In this document: piece after piece, positions 10,892 to 23,950 of the stretch
Layout: each line of letters opens with the position of its first letter
How positions within the stretch are numbered: position 1 is the first letter of the stretch
Assembly: GCA_000827205.1 (NCBI GenBank)
Contig: KN832556.1
Location: 1,759,272-1,823,271, forward strand
Direction of reading: 5' to 3'
From: Plicaturopsis crispa FD-325 SS-3
Taxonomy: Eukaryota > Basidiomycota > Agaricomycetes > Amylocorticiales > Amylocorticiaceae
DNA: 64,000 bases
Made by a program: the position numbers and the translations under genes
Notes under the pieces: generated by a model
The model's database searches: none
What the model saw: the letters and a program-made list of their open reading frames with translations, nothing else
What the model was told of the DNA's origin: nothing

Positions 10892-13800
10892 ATGACTTCA
10901 GGATCAAGCGGGCGTGCAAGCTCGTCGGATGCCAATTCATCTACCGAGCTACCGCGCCATGCCTCTCATCCGACCGATATCTTTGTGACAAGTCCAGGGC
11001 ACGAAGTACTCGGCTCTCCCACTCATTATGAAAGCTCGCAGAATCCTCGTGTGGGCCAGGCGACCGAATCCGAAGACGCGAACGCTGACGGAACCCTCCC
11101 TTCGAGGCCAAGCCTAGGACACCGGAGTGTCACTTCCCCAATATCCGTCTCAAAGCTACGCTCAAGCACCATACGCATTGCCTCTGGACTCAAGCAGCTC
11201 TCTTCGAGTGGAAGCGCTACACCTCACGAGCGCCAGTGGTCGGTATTCGAGCAGCTGATGCAGGACGAAGGCCAGTTGACACCTCGTCCTCGAGGAGCTC
11301 GCAAGAGGCCTCGCATTGGGGCCTCTCAGTCTCGACTGTCTTTGGGAGATCGCCTCTCTTCCTCTCAAAGTCTTGATCACTCCATTTTACCTCCAGACAG
11401 CGTAATGCAATCTCCTGCAGATGAGGAGTACAGCGATCATTATTTCGGCACTCATAAATTTACCAGTGGACCGTCGACCGAGGACTCGTCTTCAGCGGAT
11501 GAAGCATCTGACGCATCCGACTCGTCTGAGGAGTTCAAGTCTGCTATTCCATCTGAGCCACCACACCGCTTTTCTCTGAACCGACTGCCTACTATGCCCA
11601 CTCTATATCGTAACATCCTTAAATGCGCATTGGCCTACTTCGTAGCCTCCCTTTTCACCTTCGTTCCTCAACTCTCTGCGATGATATCTGACGTCACCCA
11701 AGATGGACCTGCCGAGCGCCTGCCATCTCCGTCTGGACATATGGTCGCCACAATGTGCGTCCTTCCAAGTCAACACTTCTCGTAACGCTCAAAAGTTTAC
11801 ATCCACAGTGCCGTGTACTTTAATCCCGCTAAAACCATAGGTGGCATGGTTGAAGCAGACCTGTTTTGCATCATGGGTCTACTATACTCTTCGTGCATAT
11901 GCTTAGGCAGCGCCGGGATGTACTGGTGGATCGAGCGTAATAGACCTGGTTTGGACTGGCTAGCTGACGTGCTGGTCATCCTCTGGATTGGGATTGGGAT
12001 CTCTATCATGGCATGGATGAAAGTCTGGATGGCGAAGCCGTCTTTCAACACAGGTGCGGACTTGAGTATGCCATTGCCACCATTGTTGTAATATTAATCT
12101 CGAAAGTATTGTAGCGTGTAGCATGACCACCATCATGATTTTCGTCGTGTGAGTCTTATTTGACATGTTCATTCGCCCATATTTATCAACCTTCGTCACT
12201 AGAATTATGAAGGAGGGCGGTCTGCAAGACCTTCTTCAGGTCTCCTTCATAGTTTTCATCGGCTCTTTGGTCTCGAACACCATTTGTTTCGCTATCTGGC
12301 CCCAGCGCGCCACTCAAAACCTACAGGAAAACATGATCAAGACCCTCGATTCGTTTGCAACGCTCTTACAGATGCTCACGAACACGTTCCTCTTGGAAGA
12401 GCCTCTTCATCAGCCGAGCCACGAGAGGCTACAGAAAGCCGTCGAAAATCACCAATCCAGTTTCACCAGTCTCAAGAAAAACCTCGCGGAAGCGCATTCC
12501 GAATGGCTCTCGGGCGGCCCAAGCGGAAAGGACGCGAAGAGCTCTGGCCGAGCTTACGAGGACGCGGTGGACAGCCTGAACAGGCTCGCGCAGCACCTGA
12601 ATGGCCTGAGAAGCGGCACCAGACTTCAGTATGAATTGACGAAAGCGCATAGCGACGGAAAGCTCACTTTGCCTAAACGGGGCTCAGGGCGGCGTAAACG
12701 GCAGTCTAACGCTACCGCTACGGGAGAAGAGTTCTTTTCACTGAAACCCAACGGGAAGGGCAAGATTGCCGAGGACGATCCAAAACCCCACCCGACGATG
12801 GAAGGCATTCAGGAGGAAGCGCTATTAAAGGCAGCAGCGACCATGTTCGGTGATCTCGTTGATGACCTTGGTCCGCCACTCAAGGCCCTTTCTGTGAGGA
12901 ACTACACTTTAGCTCTCAGGCACAGATTCCTGACGCATCGGATTCCTCTCCTAGACGACTTGTGGGACGAGCCTGAAACGTCTCCGCGAAGCTTTCGTAC
13001 TACGCCGTCGTATAGGCACCAAACATGTCATCCAACCTGACGAATTCCACGCATTGATTGACGGCATAGAAAGAGCTCTCTTCACGTTCGAGAGTACTTC
13101 GAACTATGCAGTCATGAGACTCTACCGAAAGAACAACCTCTCTGCGACCCCATCTCGTGTGTCAGTAGGATCCGACGTCGACGACAATCAAATACTTTCT
13201 GGTGCTGATCTGGCCCATGAACATATCTTTTTGGTGTATTTGTGAGTCTTTCTCGTCCGGTGCTTTTCCGCTGTCATTGACGTCGCGCGCAGCTTCATAT
13301 TCACGCTTCAAGAATTCGCGCGTGAGCTAGAGTCACTCGTGGACGCCATGGGTCGCATCTACATCATCGAGCAGGACCAAATGTTGCGTGGCCCATGGTG
13401 GAAACGAATCTTCACCTCCAGCTTCAAATGGCTCCACTCTGTGGTGCGGAAATCTAAGAAGGCATCAAAAAGGAGACGTCCTCCATTGCATCGACGCTTG
13501 TGTAGGTCTAATACGCTGGGTCTCTCCGACATTGAGACTCATTTCTGGGGATCGATATAGCGGCGTACATCACACCCAAAGACGCGCATCCTCTGGTATC
13601 GTTCCCAAAAGTTCGCCCTCATGCGCCCAATACGCTACAAACGCCTAGGGACAACTTGCCGTTCACGGGAAGGGTAAAGGCTGCCGTGTGGGCGTCGGGC
13701 TCTAGGCTAAGGGAGCCAGACCTGAAGTATGCTGTCAAGGCTGGGATGGCTACTGCCCTGCTCGCAGCTCCGGCGTTTTTCGATGCTACGAGGCCGAAGT

Positions 13801-15479
13801 TCAACGAGTACCGCGGAGAGTGGGCCTTGATATCAGTGCGTCCTTAATTTATTTCATAGACCTCGGCTTTCTGATTCGGAATCGAGTAGTTCTTCGTGGT
13901 CATTAGTCCCACTATCGGCGCCGTAAGAATATATCAGAATTCAACAGATCATAGCTAACGATGTTTCTAGACAAATTTCCTTAGCGTGGGACGTGTGTTG
14001 GGAACATTGTAGGAGCATCATACTTTTCCCATCCCTATCTTTCGCTCACATATTTATTCTTAAGATTTGGAGCCGCCTGTGCGACCGGGACTTACACCGC
14101 GTTTTCGGAATATCCAGTCGTGTTGGCCCTCTTCGGTTTCTTCTACTCCCTGCCTTGTTTCTACTATCTTGTCGCGTTTCCTCAGTTCGCCAGTACCGCA
14201 AGATTCGTTTTACTGACGTACAACCTCACTTGTCTCTACTGGTGCGTATTTCGAATTTTCAGCACGGGTCACGCTAAAGCCGCGGCCAGTTACAATCTTC
14301 GACAGAGGGACTTGTCAGTCGTGAACATAGCGTTCCATCGCTCCGTGGCGGTAACTGTAGGTGTGGTCTGGGCAGCCCTTGTGTCGCGATTTTGGTGGCC
14401 CGCGGAAGCTCGCCGCGAGCTGAGCAAAGGTCTCGGCGAGTTGAGTTTGCCAATAAATTATTCCTTGGAATCGAGACTGACTATGGACCGTGCCGAGCAG
14501 ATTCTGCTTGAACATTGGATGGCTTTATACTCGATTGGTAGCGTCAAACTCCTTCGCGCCAGAAGTACAGGACGACATACAGGACAACGATGACGATGCA
14601 ACGCCGACCGAAGAGACGCGTCTGCTCGCTGAGCGGCGGGCTATCGCAAAAACCAAGCTGAGCAACTCTATCCAAGAGTTCATGGCAATGTGCGTGTTAC
14701 TTCGCCATATGCGTAATCATAATGCCCATGTTCGGTTTACTTCGAATCAGGGAACTGCACCTTCAGATCAAGCTCATCGAGCTCCAAGGATTGCTAGCTC
14801 AAACCCAGCACGAACCTCGTTTGAAAGGGCCATTCCCGGTGTACCTCTACCGGCAGGTCTTGACCAGTTTGCAAATCATTCTCGACAAGCTGCACAGCAT
14901 GCGATGTGTTACAACTCGTGAAGAATGGTACGTTGACCTCTGAATTGTGTTGTTCGTGAGCATGTACTGACACGTTGATGATAGGTATACGGCAAGTATT
15001 CTCGGTCCCGCGCTCTGCCTCCAGTCATCTTAACGCATTACATCCAGACCGTCCGGGAAGATTTCATCATCCCCGTGAACAAGGAGCGTCGTGAGATGGT
15101 CGGCAACATCATATTGTCCTTCTCGACGCTCGCGTCTGCATTCAGGCTCAAGGCACCGTTGCCTCCCTACCTCCCTCCCGCTGAAGAATCTCGACAGCGG
15201 CTGGTATGTGTAGATACGGACCGTACGATTTACCGCGAGCTGATATTTTCTGCATAGGTTGACGCCATCCGGAGGTTAGACGTGGTCAAGAACCGCAACG
15301 TGAAGGGTTCCCGGCAGCTCCTCTTCTTCGCATATACACTAGCGATGCAAGGAATCACTCAAGAGCTAGAGAAACTCGGCCGCACGCTGCAGGATGCTTT
15401 CGGTGTCATAGGCCATACTCCAGCGGAGTTCGAGGCGCTGTTCCGGGACGAAAGGGCTAGGATCGAACACTCTGTTTAA
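10892..15479 (+). CDS. ArAE-family (aromatic acid exporter-like, ArAE_2) large membrane protein
   Basis: The start at 10892 opens a roughly 230-residue Ser-rich, acidic cytoplasmic N-terminus. The first membrane block follows: NILKCALAYFVASLFTFVPQ, then VYFNPAKTIGGMVEADLFC, GLLYSSCICLGSAGMYWWIE and LADVLVILWIGIGISIMAW. The FNPAKT-GGM motif marks the fungal ArAE_2 N-terminal family. Further exons add LQVSFIVFIGSLVSNTICFA, a large cytoplasmic helical section, a second membrane block (PVVLALFGFFYSLPCFYYLV, FHRSVAVTVGVVWAALVSRF) and a C-terminal domain ending in FEALFRDERARIEHSV. The layout of two membrane blocks with large soluble domains matches fungal Bre4-like proteins. Transport is presumed and the substrate unknown. 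Ten or more introns were traced through with consistent frames at the joins I checked; not every join was verified. Confidence 0.82.
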
Positions 15480-16263
15480 CCAGACATGATACATCCGGAT
15501 TGTATACCCTAATACACGCATTGGACTAGAATTTGGTACAGTGTCTGCGGTTTTTTTGGGCAGCACACTGTCCATCTTGCTCAATGACTGCCAATGCCAA
15601 GCATCGGGGACCAGGCCCTCGTACTTTTGTAAGCGCCCTCTCCTTGGCAAATTGTTGGACGGACGTCGACGGTCGAACCTCAATATTGCGCTGCTTGGCG
15701 TCCGTAGTGGACCTCCCATGAGCACGGTCGTTTCTTGAACTTGAAGGTTGGTCGATGCGAATGGGAAACATTTTGGACTTGACCGGTGACCGGTGACTAG
15801 TCTTGCAGCTATTTTGCATCGAGCAGCAAAGTCATCGGTTCTGTCCTCCTCCACAGCAGCTGCAAAAATAATCGAAAAGCGTTCATCTTGGCAAGAATAT
15901 AACACGTTCGTACGGCGGAAGCTATATCGTTTCCCCGACATCCCCACGCGGTGCCCCCCGCAGCACCACGAATATAGCACGACTCCCGCAGTCCGGGTGA
16001 AATGCGACCTCATTGATGACCAGCTGCTGCCTGCACAGGCAGACACTGGCACTATATGGTAGTCGAGAGGGTGTTCATGGCGATTATTTGAGAGACTTGG
16101 ACAAAAAAGACAAGAACAATGAGGCAAGTCGCAGGCGCTCGGCAGGGCATTGCTTGAAAAGGTCAATGAGAACTTCTGCCGAATGCGCCAAGCCTTGAAG
16201 GTCGACCACTACAACCCAGCGCCAGCCAACGCATCGCCATTCTTTTCCTTGTTTCCTGCCACC
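15480..16263. other. Intergenic region upstream of aspartic protease
   Basis: These 784 bp contain the end of the ArAE-type transcript and the promoter of the protease gene. The 13-mer gaccggtgaccgg near 15780 contains a short tandem repeat of ccggtga. I see no supportable gene in it. Confidence 0.45.
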
Positions 16264-18227
16264 ATGATCACCTCAACAATATTCTCTCTCATTTCTCTTT
16301 CTCTGTTAAGCTCTGTGCGCGGTGTTGCAGTTGACTCGGCGCCACTGCATTTTCCAATCACACGCCGCTCAAATGGGCCCCGCTCGCTAGACGACTTTGC
16401 TGCTGCTGCGGACCACATCCGTGCCAAGTACGGGTACGCGCAGGTCGCCTCCCAGCCAAAGAAAAGAGCAGGGAATACGGCTGGCCTTGCTATAACAAAT
16501 CAGGTGCGAGTCTTGTTCCACGTCTATTGCTTTGCACCCAGTTGTTGATACATTGGTCGACGACCACAGAATGCCGACTCGAGTTACTTTGGATCGATAA
16601 ACATTGGCACACCATCGCAGACATTCAACGTCATCCTGGATACGGGGTCGTCTGATTTGTGGCTAGCCTCGACACAATGCCGTTCATGTCCATCAGGCAC
16701 TCCAGAGTTCGACGCTAGCAAATCGACGTCGATAAAGGCAGCACCGGGCACAAATTCTCAAGTGACGATCAGCTACGGGTCGGGTGAAGTTGCAGGCACC
16801 CTTTCATCCGACACCGTTTCCATGGCCGGGTTCACCGTTGCCTCCCAGACTTTCGCAGTTGTCACAGATATCACCTCTGGGCTGTTATCTGGCTCAACAT
16901 CTGGGATTATGGGACTTGCTTTCGAGACAATTGCATCGACGCAAGCGACACCATTTTGGCAGGCGCTCGTTAACGGAAACCAATGGTCGTCCCCGGAGAT
17001 GGGCTTCTGGTTGACGCGTTTCATCAACGACAACAACGCACAAACTGAGGAGCCCGGAGGAACCCTGACCCTTGGCGGCACCAACAGCTGTAAGTTGTAT
17101 GCTCTTTGAAGTGGGGTTGTAATTCACCCTTCCTTTGCGAAGCTTTGTTCCAGGGTGACATCGAATTCATTAACATGCCCAGTGGCGTAACCCCGAGTTT
17201 CTGGTTATTGTCTATGAGTGGTATGTAATGGTATTTCTCCTCTAGTGACCTATTTTAAAAGTCTACTAGCTGTTACGGTTGGAGGCACAAACATCCCAAT
17301 TGCAACCGGCAACTCTGCGTTGGCTGCCATCGATACAGGAACAACACTGATTGGTATGTATAGGCGTAGAATCTCGTAGCCACGCCTAATACTCGTTCTA
17401 GGCGGTCCCACGGCCGACGTCAAGAGCATTTGGGCGTCTGTACCAGGTTCACAGCCGCTTGGAGGGAACATGAATGGATACTACTCGTTCCGTAAGTCCC
17501 ATTGAGGCTCACACATTCAACAGCTTCCCAAATGTCGACCTTTTTAGCTTGCAACACCGACCTTAAGGTTACCCTCGCGTTCGGAGGACAGTCGTGGCCC
17601 ATCAACCCTGCGGACATGAACCTTGGGACCGTCAGTTCCGGCCAGTGCCTCGGCGGGATATTCGATCTCTCCGGTGGAACGAAGGTGGGCAGTAGCGGAA
17701 GTGGTGCACCAAACTGGGTCGTCGGTGACACCTTCCTGGTATGTGTATCTTCATGGAATCCTCTGTGGTATCGAATCGTACTGACGGAGCGTCGGTGTGT
17801 TGCGCTCAATAGAAAAATGTCTACTCGGTGTTCCGTCAGAACCCCCCATCCGTCGGTTTTGCCCAGCTCTCAGATGCGGCCGGCGGGTCCTCAGGTACAG
17901 GTCCCGCCTCTTCATCACAGTCTTCAGCGTCCTCACCACAAACTTCTTCTCTTTCACCCTCCGATGCATCAAAATCGTCCAACCCGACCGCATCTGGAAC
18001 AGGCACACCAGGCACATCTACAACGAAGGCATCTACTTCCGGAGGCTCATCGTCAACCGCCAACAGTACGTACCCATCCCTTTCTCACATGCCTCCGCGC
18101 TGCAACTCAGCGATATGCCTACGTAGGCTCTCCGCGCACGAGCTTACCAGGGTTTACAGGGATCACCGGCGTCCTCGTGTCTGCCGTCGTGGTTACAAGT
18201 ACGCTCGCCGGGTGCCTGCTACTGTAA
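16264..18227 (+). CDS. Secreted pepsin-like aspartic protease (A1), probably GPI-anchored
   Basis: The start at 16264 gives MITSTIFSLISLSLLSSVRG, a signal peptide, followed by a propeptide with a dibasic site (SQPKKRAG). The mature enzyme has SYFGSINIGTPSQTFNVILD leading to the first catalytic site DTGSSDLW, the flap region SYGSGEVAGT, SGIMGLAFETIA, and the second catalytic site AAIDTGTTLIGGP. It closes with WVVGDTFL, NVYSVFRQNPPSVGFAQL, a Ser/Thr/Gly-rich linker of about 75 residues and a hydrophobic end (GITGVLVSAVVVTSTLAGCL). A hydrophobic terminus with no charged tail fits a GPI-attachment signal and cell-wall or membrane retention. Six or seven introns are present and all traced joins keep frame. 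It should hydrolyse proteins extracellularly at acidic pH. Membrane anchoring by a plain transmembrane helix is the alternative. Confidence 0.9.
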
Positions 18228-21200
18228 TCGCGCGTCGGCGTCTTCGAGTTGTTTATCGTGCTCTCTCTTTCGCAACATTATCGCATTCTGGTGGCACACA
18301 AGGAACTGGATCACGGACAATATTGATACTACTAATGTACACTTTTTTGACTCGAGGACCGTTATATATACTCTTGGTGGGTTATGGACGTACTTCCTGC
18401 CCTATGTATTTACGACGCATGACCTCTATAACATGGGGGGTTGATGTGTATGGACAGTCCTCGGCGACGAGTGCATAGAATATCATTATTCGTTCGCTCT
18501 GCTCCATCAGCGGCGGATACTTAGCTGGCAGAGAATGTTGGAGCGTCGGCAGTGTATGCATGTGTGGCATCCCAATATTAATCATTTTGACAACAATGAC
18601 CACGGCATAGCCATCGTACAAAGCACCAAGAGTTTGAGACAATTGGGGATACCATCTGTTGCGTACAAAGACTCGAATTAAGCAAGAACTGAGGCAATGC
18701 TTCGAAACGTTACATTGTACAGTATCCGCATGGCACGGAGACGGCATCAGCGCTCGGGAAGTGGAGTGCACTGCGTTGCTTTCGAGATCAGTACTGCAGT
18801 GTTCCGGTCCGAGGGCACTGAGATACATACATGCTCTCGCAGTAAGCTTAGCAGCGAGTGCATCATTCATTTGCTCTCCCAATCGGAGTGTGGTGAGTGG
18901 GAAGTAGCGGCGGCGATCATACTTGGCTATATAGACCCGAGACCGCTAGGACTAGTCGCCGCATTGTATTGGTACAGGAACCACTGTGACGATGATAAGG
19001 GGTGTGAACAGTAATGTATACACTCAAGCTTGTCCGGCCAGAATGGGCGCACTTGTTATTGTATAGGCGGTAGATCCCGAAGGAGGTCAACTGTATTGTC
19101 TAGGGCGGTCTATCACCAGCGCCGTGTGTCCAACCTTGTAGGCCGTTCGGAGGGTTTGAAGTGGGGAGATAGATCAGAGCCCCCAGCTGCGTGCGGGGTA
19201 TGACTCTGTGGCGCTGCACGAGGGTCCACATGAACAATCAGTCGCGAATTAAGTAACTAAAACTCCACAGATATCGAGCGCACCGTAAAGAACGAGGACA
19301 CTGCATGGTTGATGATTGATGATCGGTGTTGCAGACAGGTATGAGAATGGCTGCTCGTGTATCAAGCTGAAGGTTAGCGGTCTTATTACCTCCACCTGCG
19401 TTCGACAACCTCCAAGCATGCGGTATTACACCGCGGCATGGGAGTCTGCGAGGCGGAGAGATGAATATTCCGATCACCCTAGAAACACACTGTGGAAAGG
19501 CAGCATTAGGCGAAAAATTGCGGTGAAAACGGCCATGATAGCTAAGGAGAGCGTACCATTATGCACAGGGAGACGGATCGGACGTACAATTGCACAATCT
19601 TTGGCTTTCGATGTTCGGGTTGAAACACTAACGCGAGAGCCGTAAAAACGGGTGGTGCCACGCATGCTGGCGTGAGCGGCGGGGAAACGGCGTCCGCTGA
19701 ACGGAGGTCACCAGAAGCATTCAGGCGTTAACGCTCTCCGCCCTCACTAAAAAACCTTAGCACTGCGCGCAAGCGTCGCACAAAATTTGGAATCTATGGG
19801 GATTCCCTGGCGTTGAAGATCTTCGCTCGGCTTGGCTGTAGAGACGCAGAGAGGATGTAGTAATCGAAGGCCTATCATTAGGCTGCGACGCACCCGTGTA
19901 AATATTTTGCACTTGTAGGAGAAGTGCGAGTCCTTAGCGAGGTGAGTACGGAAGATGGTTGCATGTGGTGAGTGAAACGGTGAGTACGTACCCGGTAAAT
20001 ATTGGATGGCCGGCTGATCATGAGTGCTGTATCGATAGAAAACGCTCGTACAGCGGCCGAGAAGCGACCCCGTACTTGGTAGGCCGGACGTTCTGAGGAA
20101 CATTCATAGACCCCTACATTGAGATGGATATGGGTGTCCCGTACCGAATTGAAAAGTGGAATGTTGAATACTCACCTGCAATGGGCCCGCACCAAGTATG
20201 AATTTATGGGATAAGTTCGAACACCTAAGTATGCAGCCTGGTAGGCTGAAAGCCTTCGCGATATCGCGAAACTCGTCGGATACTTACAGTATGCGACCAA
20301 TCCTACAGCATGATGGAAGAATCGAACGACGGCGGAGTAGTGTCCCAACTTACCTACCATGTAAGTGCATACCTGACTCGCCTTGTCCAGAGCTACCACA
20401 GAGCAATCAGCTTACAAACGACGCTCGGGGTCCTCGCGGAGTTGGAAACAGCATGATGCCGAATCTTGCCGAGACTCGGCCGTCTTCCGAACCACTCTCG
20501 AGCTTTCATTCCGACCGCATTCCGCCGGAGAACCTCTAGAGACTTTAGAGCCACACTCATCGGAGGTCCACATGGTGCAGCGTCTACTCGACATATCTAC
20601 ATAATTTCTCCGAGCATTTTTTTCAGGACTAGATTGAAAAATCGGAGAGCATGTACCCACCCACTAACAAGAGCTCGGAAGCCACCAGCCGCCTCAGCGC
20701 CACATCGATGGCAGCGCTCGTGCAGCTTGTCGTCGGAAAGGTATTCTCCGGAGATGGGGTGATGCGCTGATAGCCTTGATATAAAAGAGTGCAATAAACA
20801 TACATATGGCCGGTACGCATAGCGCTACAACTGCATTTGCTCGCGCCACGGTGATTGTGAGTGTTGATTCTGCACGCGTACATCATATGCAGCCCGGACA
20901 GCAATTCCTAGGATGATGGATATGATGCATGTTTGAACACAGACAGCGAGAGCAACCCGCTTCACTCTCCAGTGCTATGCACGGAGGCCATTGCCAGCAA
21001 ATACGAGCACCCATCGGCGCCATCGCGCGAGACGTCGCTGTTGCGTTGTTGCAAATGCTCAACGGAGGAATGTCCCGATCGGACCGGATGACGAAAACAG
21101 GCCGTCAAATTGCCGTCAAACACTTGTAGATCGGCGAAACCTGACCGCGATGTGAAAGGATGAGTTTTCGAAGAACCATCGCGTCCTGAATGAGTCCCTC

Positions 21201-21764
21201 GAGGGAAAAAGACGGGCGGTCTGAGGGGGAGACACAACGCAGAAACAAACAGGTCTCGCAGTGTAGCCAGCTCCACACGTTAAAAGTGTAAAGTATACCT
21301 TGGTCCCTTTTCTTCTCTCGTCAGGGGAACCTTGCAAAAGAAAGCCGGACGCTGCAAGTCAGGGGGAAAACATACGAAAAAGGGTGGGAAAACCCGAGCC
21401 GTTGGTCGGACCTATTTACGCGAGATTCTTGATCTGCACATGCGACGACCCGTCTCGTGTGCGGCTGTGCTAAAGTATTTGAACAAGAGAGATCATGGCG
21501 AGGTCGAGGGTTTCAAGGATCCTTTGTCGAGAGGTCGTCGCGCTCTCTTTTCTCTTTCTCTTTTTCTCTTTTCGTTCTGCTATTTCATGCCTGTCGGACG
21601 CCGCTAGCCAGGAGTTTTGTTTCTGCTCGGTGTCTCGCACAATTTATTCTAGTGAGTCCCGATCCGCAGCATCATAGCCCTTTCTGCCCGTCCCCGCTTT
21701 CTCAGATCGGCCCCCATTCCCCTCCAGGTCACACTCCGTTCATATCTATATTAGTATCTCCGTA
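18228..21764. other. Gene-poor stretch, 3.5 kb
   Basis: Both strands were read. Open frames here are short, do not join through sensible splice sites, and match no family I know. The longest (166 codons, minus strand, 18382-18882) has unconvincing composition. No transposon ends, long repeats or RNA genes were recognised. The last few hundred bases, with tttctctttctctttttctc near 21547-21567, are the likely promoter and 5' leader of the Zn2Cys6 gene that follows. Confidence 0.5.
20255..20270. repeat. 16-bp perfect palindrome
   Basis: TTCGCGATATCGCGAA reads identically on both strands and lies inside the gene-poor stretch. Each arm contains TTCGCG, close to the E2F/SBF-type core, so a dimeric DNA-binding protein site is conceivable. 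Nothing nearby fixes a function. Confidence 0.6.
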
Positions 21765-23950
21765 ATGGCGCACCAGACCCCGCCCGAATCGAGCGGCCTC
21801 CCGACAACCCTGCAGAGGGGAAAGGCATGCTTACGATGCAGAAAACGAAAAATGGCGAGTCTCATTTTATGTGGTCGTGTGCCACGAGCATCCATCTAAC
21901 CTACTATTCATCCCCTCAGCGCTGCGACGGTTCGAAACCTGCCTGCCAGCAATGTACTCGCGCCAAGAAAGGCGACGCTTGCGAATACGACGATGGAAAG
22001 GGGAAGACAAGGACTCAGTTGTTGCGCGAAAACATTGCACGGCTCGAACAACGGATACGCGAGCTCGAAGACCCGGAGTACACATCACCCTCCGTGATGC
22101 TGCATGACCCTCATGCACATCGGCGGTCGCATTCATCTTCGTCGTTGTCTATTAGTGACTCGCCGGATAGTGCTCCTCCATCCACGGCTCAGTCGCGATT
22201 TGCTTCTCCAGGTATGTGACGGTGGAATTTCTGTGGGCATAGCATTAATCTGTACATTCGTTTCGCATCTACAGGGTCTCCTGGCACATGGAATCCCCTC
22301 TCGGTCAGCCCGAGCCTTGCATCATCATCCCAGTACACGCTTGACCGAGGCATTCCGTCTCCGTCACCGTCGCCTTCAACGGCGTACCAGACGGAAGAAA
22401 CGCTCCCTCTCGAGCTCATGCAATTATTGTGAGTCCCGACATCAGTCCACGCGCCCACGAGACTGATAAATTATTGGTACAGACTGGCCATATTTGAGCC
22501 TCATCGTCATCAGTGTGGCCTCAGGACGCATATGGGTCGCTTACGCGACTCGTTGGTCCTTCCTCCTTCCGAGCAGCGTCATCCTGTCCTAATGAACGCG
22601 ATATTTCTGTGGTCCTGCTACCTCTCGCGACCGGGTCCTCTCAGTCATCACGAATCTCATTATCTGACACGGGCACTGAACGCCCTGCACGATGCTCTCC
22701 AGCAATCCGACCGCATAATCGACATAATTCAAGCATCCTGCCTGCTGTCGATGTACTATCTATCGAACGGTCGGGTTCTAGAGGGCAGCTATCACGCGAG
22801 TGCGGCAGCGTCTCTCGCGCTGCAGTGGGGCCTCCACGGCGGTGTGTCTAATGTTGGGACCGTTGGATATTCGGAAGCGGTTTCGGGATTTGCGCTCGAT
22901 CCGCCCAGGGACCGAGTTGAGGAAGGGGAGCGAATTTTGACGTTCTGGCAGGTATACTGCCTCGACCGGTGCTGGTCCGTCGTGCTGCACAAACCGGCGA
23001 CAATTCCCGATGTCCAGAACGCCTTCCCGGCCATCAACATCCCTTGGCCTTTGGATATCGATGAATACGAGTCGGTCAGTCGGCCGTACCTTTTCCATCG
23101 GATCGCTATATTCATTTAGCCTTTGCTCCAGGGGCAACTTGATGAGGGCCAGAACTACCAGACAATACGAGCGTTCTTCGAGGGCCAGGCGTCGACCGTG
23201 GTGGGTGGGTTCTCGATGCTCGCCCTGCGCGTGAAGGCTTCTGCTCTGTTTGACCGGGCCGACAAACTATCGGCGTGCTTTGACCCTCGTGAGTGCCTGT
23301 GCGGTAGTTACCATGCTCTCGCTCTAATGATCATCTTCCAGGTATCGCAAGCCCAGACACCTACATGGATGACTTCCAGGCACTAGAAGACACCGTCATG
23401 CGGTTTCTCACGACTCTGGTACCAATCCATCAACTCGACGCTGCTGTGCCGGAGGACAAGCATACACTGCTCGTTGTGCACACGCTCGCTCAGGCCTCCC
23501 TGATACATCTCTACTATCGTAGCAGCCAATCCGATCCGGCAGCTCACGAGAAATGTCTGAGGGCGGCCCGTTCCTGTGTCAACATCATCAAACATCTTGT
23601 GGACGGGGATTTCGACTTTCTTGATCCCATCATCGGGGTGAGATTTCGCCCGTTCGCCCATCTTCGCAGTCTATCAAGGCTAACCTCTTGTTCGTGCAGC
23701 CTTGCTGGTGTTCTGCTGCTGACACCCTCATTCGCGAGCTTGATCATTTGGAGTCCTCGTGGCCCCTCATCCACACTACAGATGTTCGGAGCGACCTGGC
23801 GACTCTTCTCTATGGCATGAACCGCATCGCTCTCAGATTTCCCTTTGCTGGTCCGTATTTATTTCTGTTCTTTTTATGCCTCGTTAACGCTTGCGATGTA
23901 TCGTAGGTTTCCCCGCAGCAAAAGTACAGAAACGGCTTGCCGAGATATAG
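21765..23950 (+). CDS. Zn2Cys6 fungal transcription factor with MHR domain
   Basis: The start at 21765 gives MAHQTPPESSGLPTTLQRGK, then a binuclear zinc cluster: CLRCRKRKM joined to RCDGSKPACQQC and closing CEY (spacing C-x2-C-x6-C-x6-C-x2-C-x8-C). A leucine-heptad coiled coil (LLRENIARLEQRIRELED) follows and should mediate dimerisation. After a Ser/Pro-rich linker comes the fungal middle homology region: MNAIFLWSCYLSRPGPL, IDIIQASCLLSMYYLSNGRV, GSYHASAAASLALQWGLHGG, ERILTFWQVYCLDRCWSVVL and NIPWPLDIDEYES. It ends in FPAAKVQKRLAEI. The intron inside the zinc cluster (21855-21919) keeps frame only if its donor is GC rather than GT. About seven introns in all. It is a nuclear DNA-binding regulator; the target genes are unknown. 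Confidence 0.88.

Noticed and set aside
15366-16166. 266-codon open frame on the minus strand
   Set aside because: Composition is Ser/Arg/Cys-rich with no domain pattern, and it overlaps the end of the ArAE-type gene. Likely chance.
18382-18882. 166-codon open frame on the minus strand
   Set aside because: No recognised family, no promoter context and no partner exons. Kept only as part of the gene-poor stretch.
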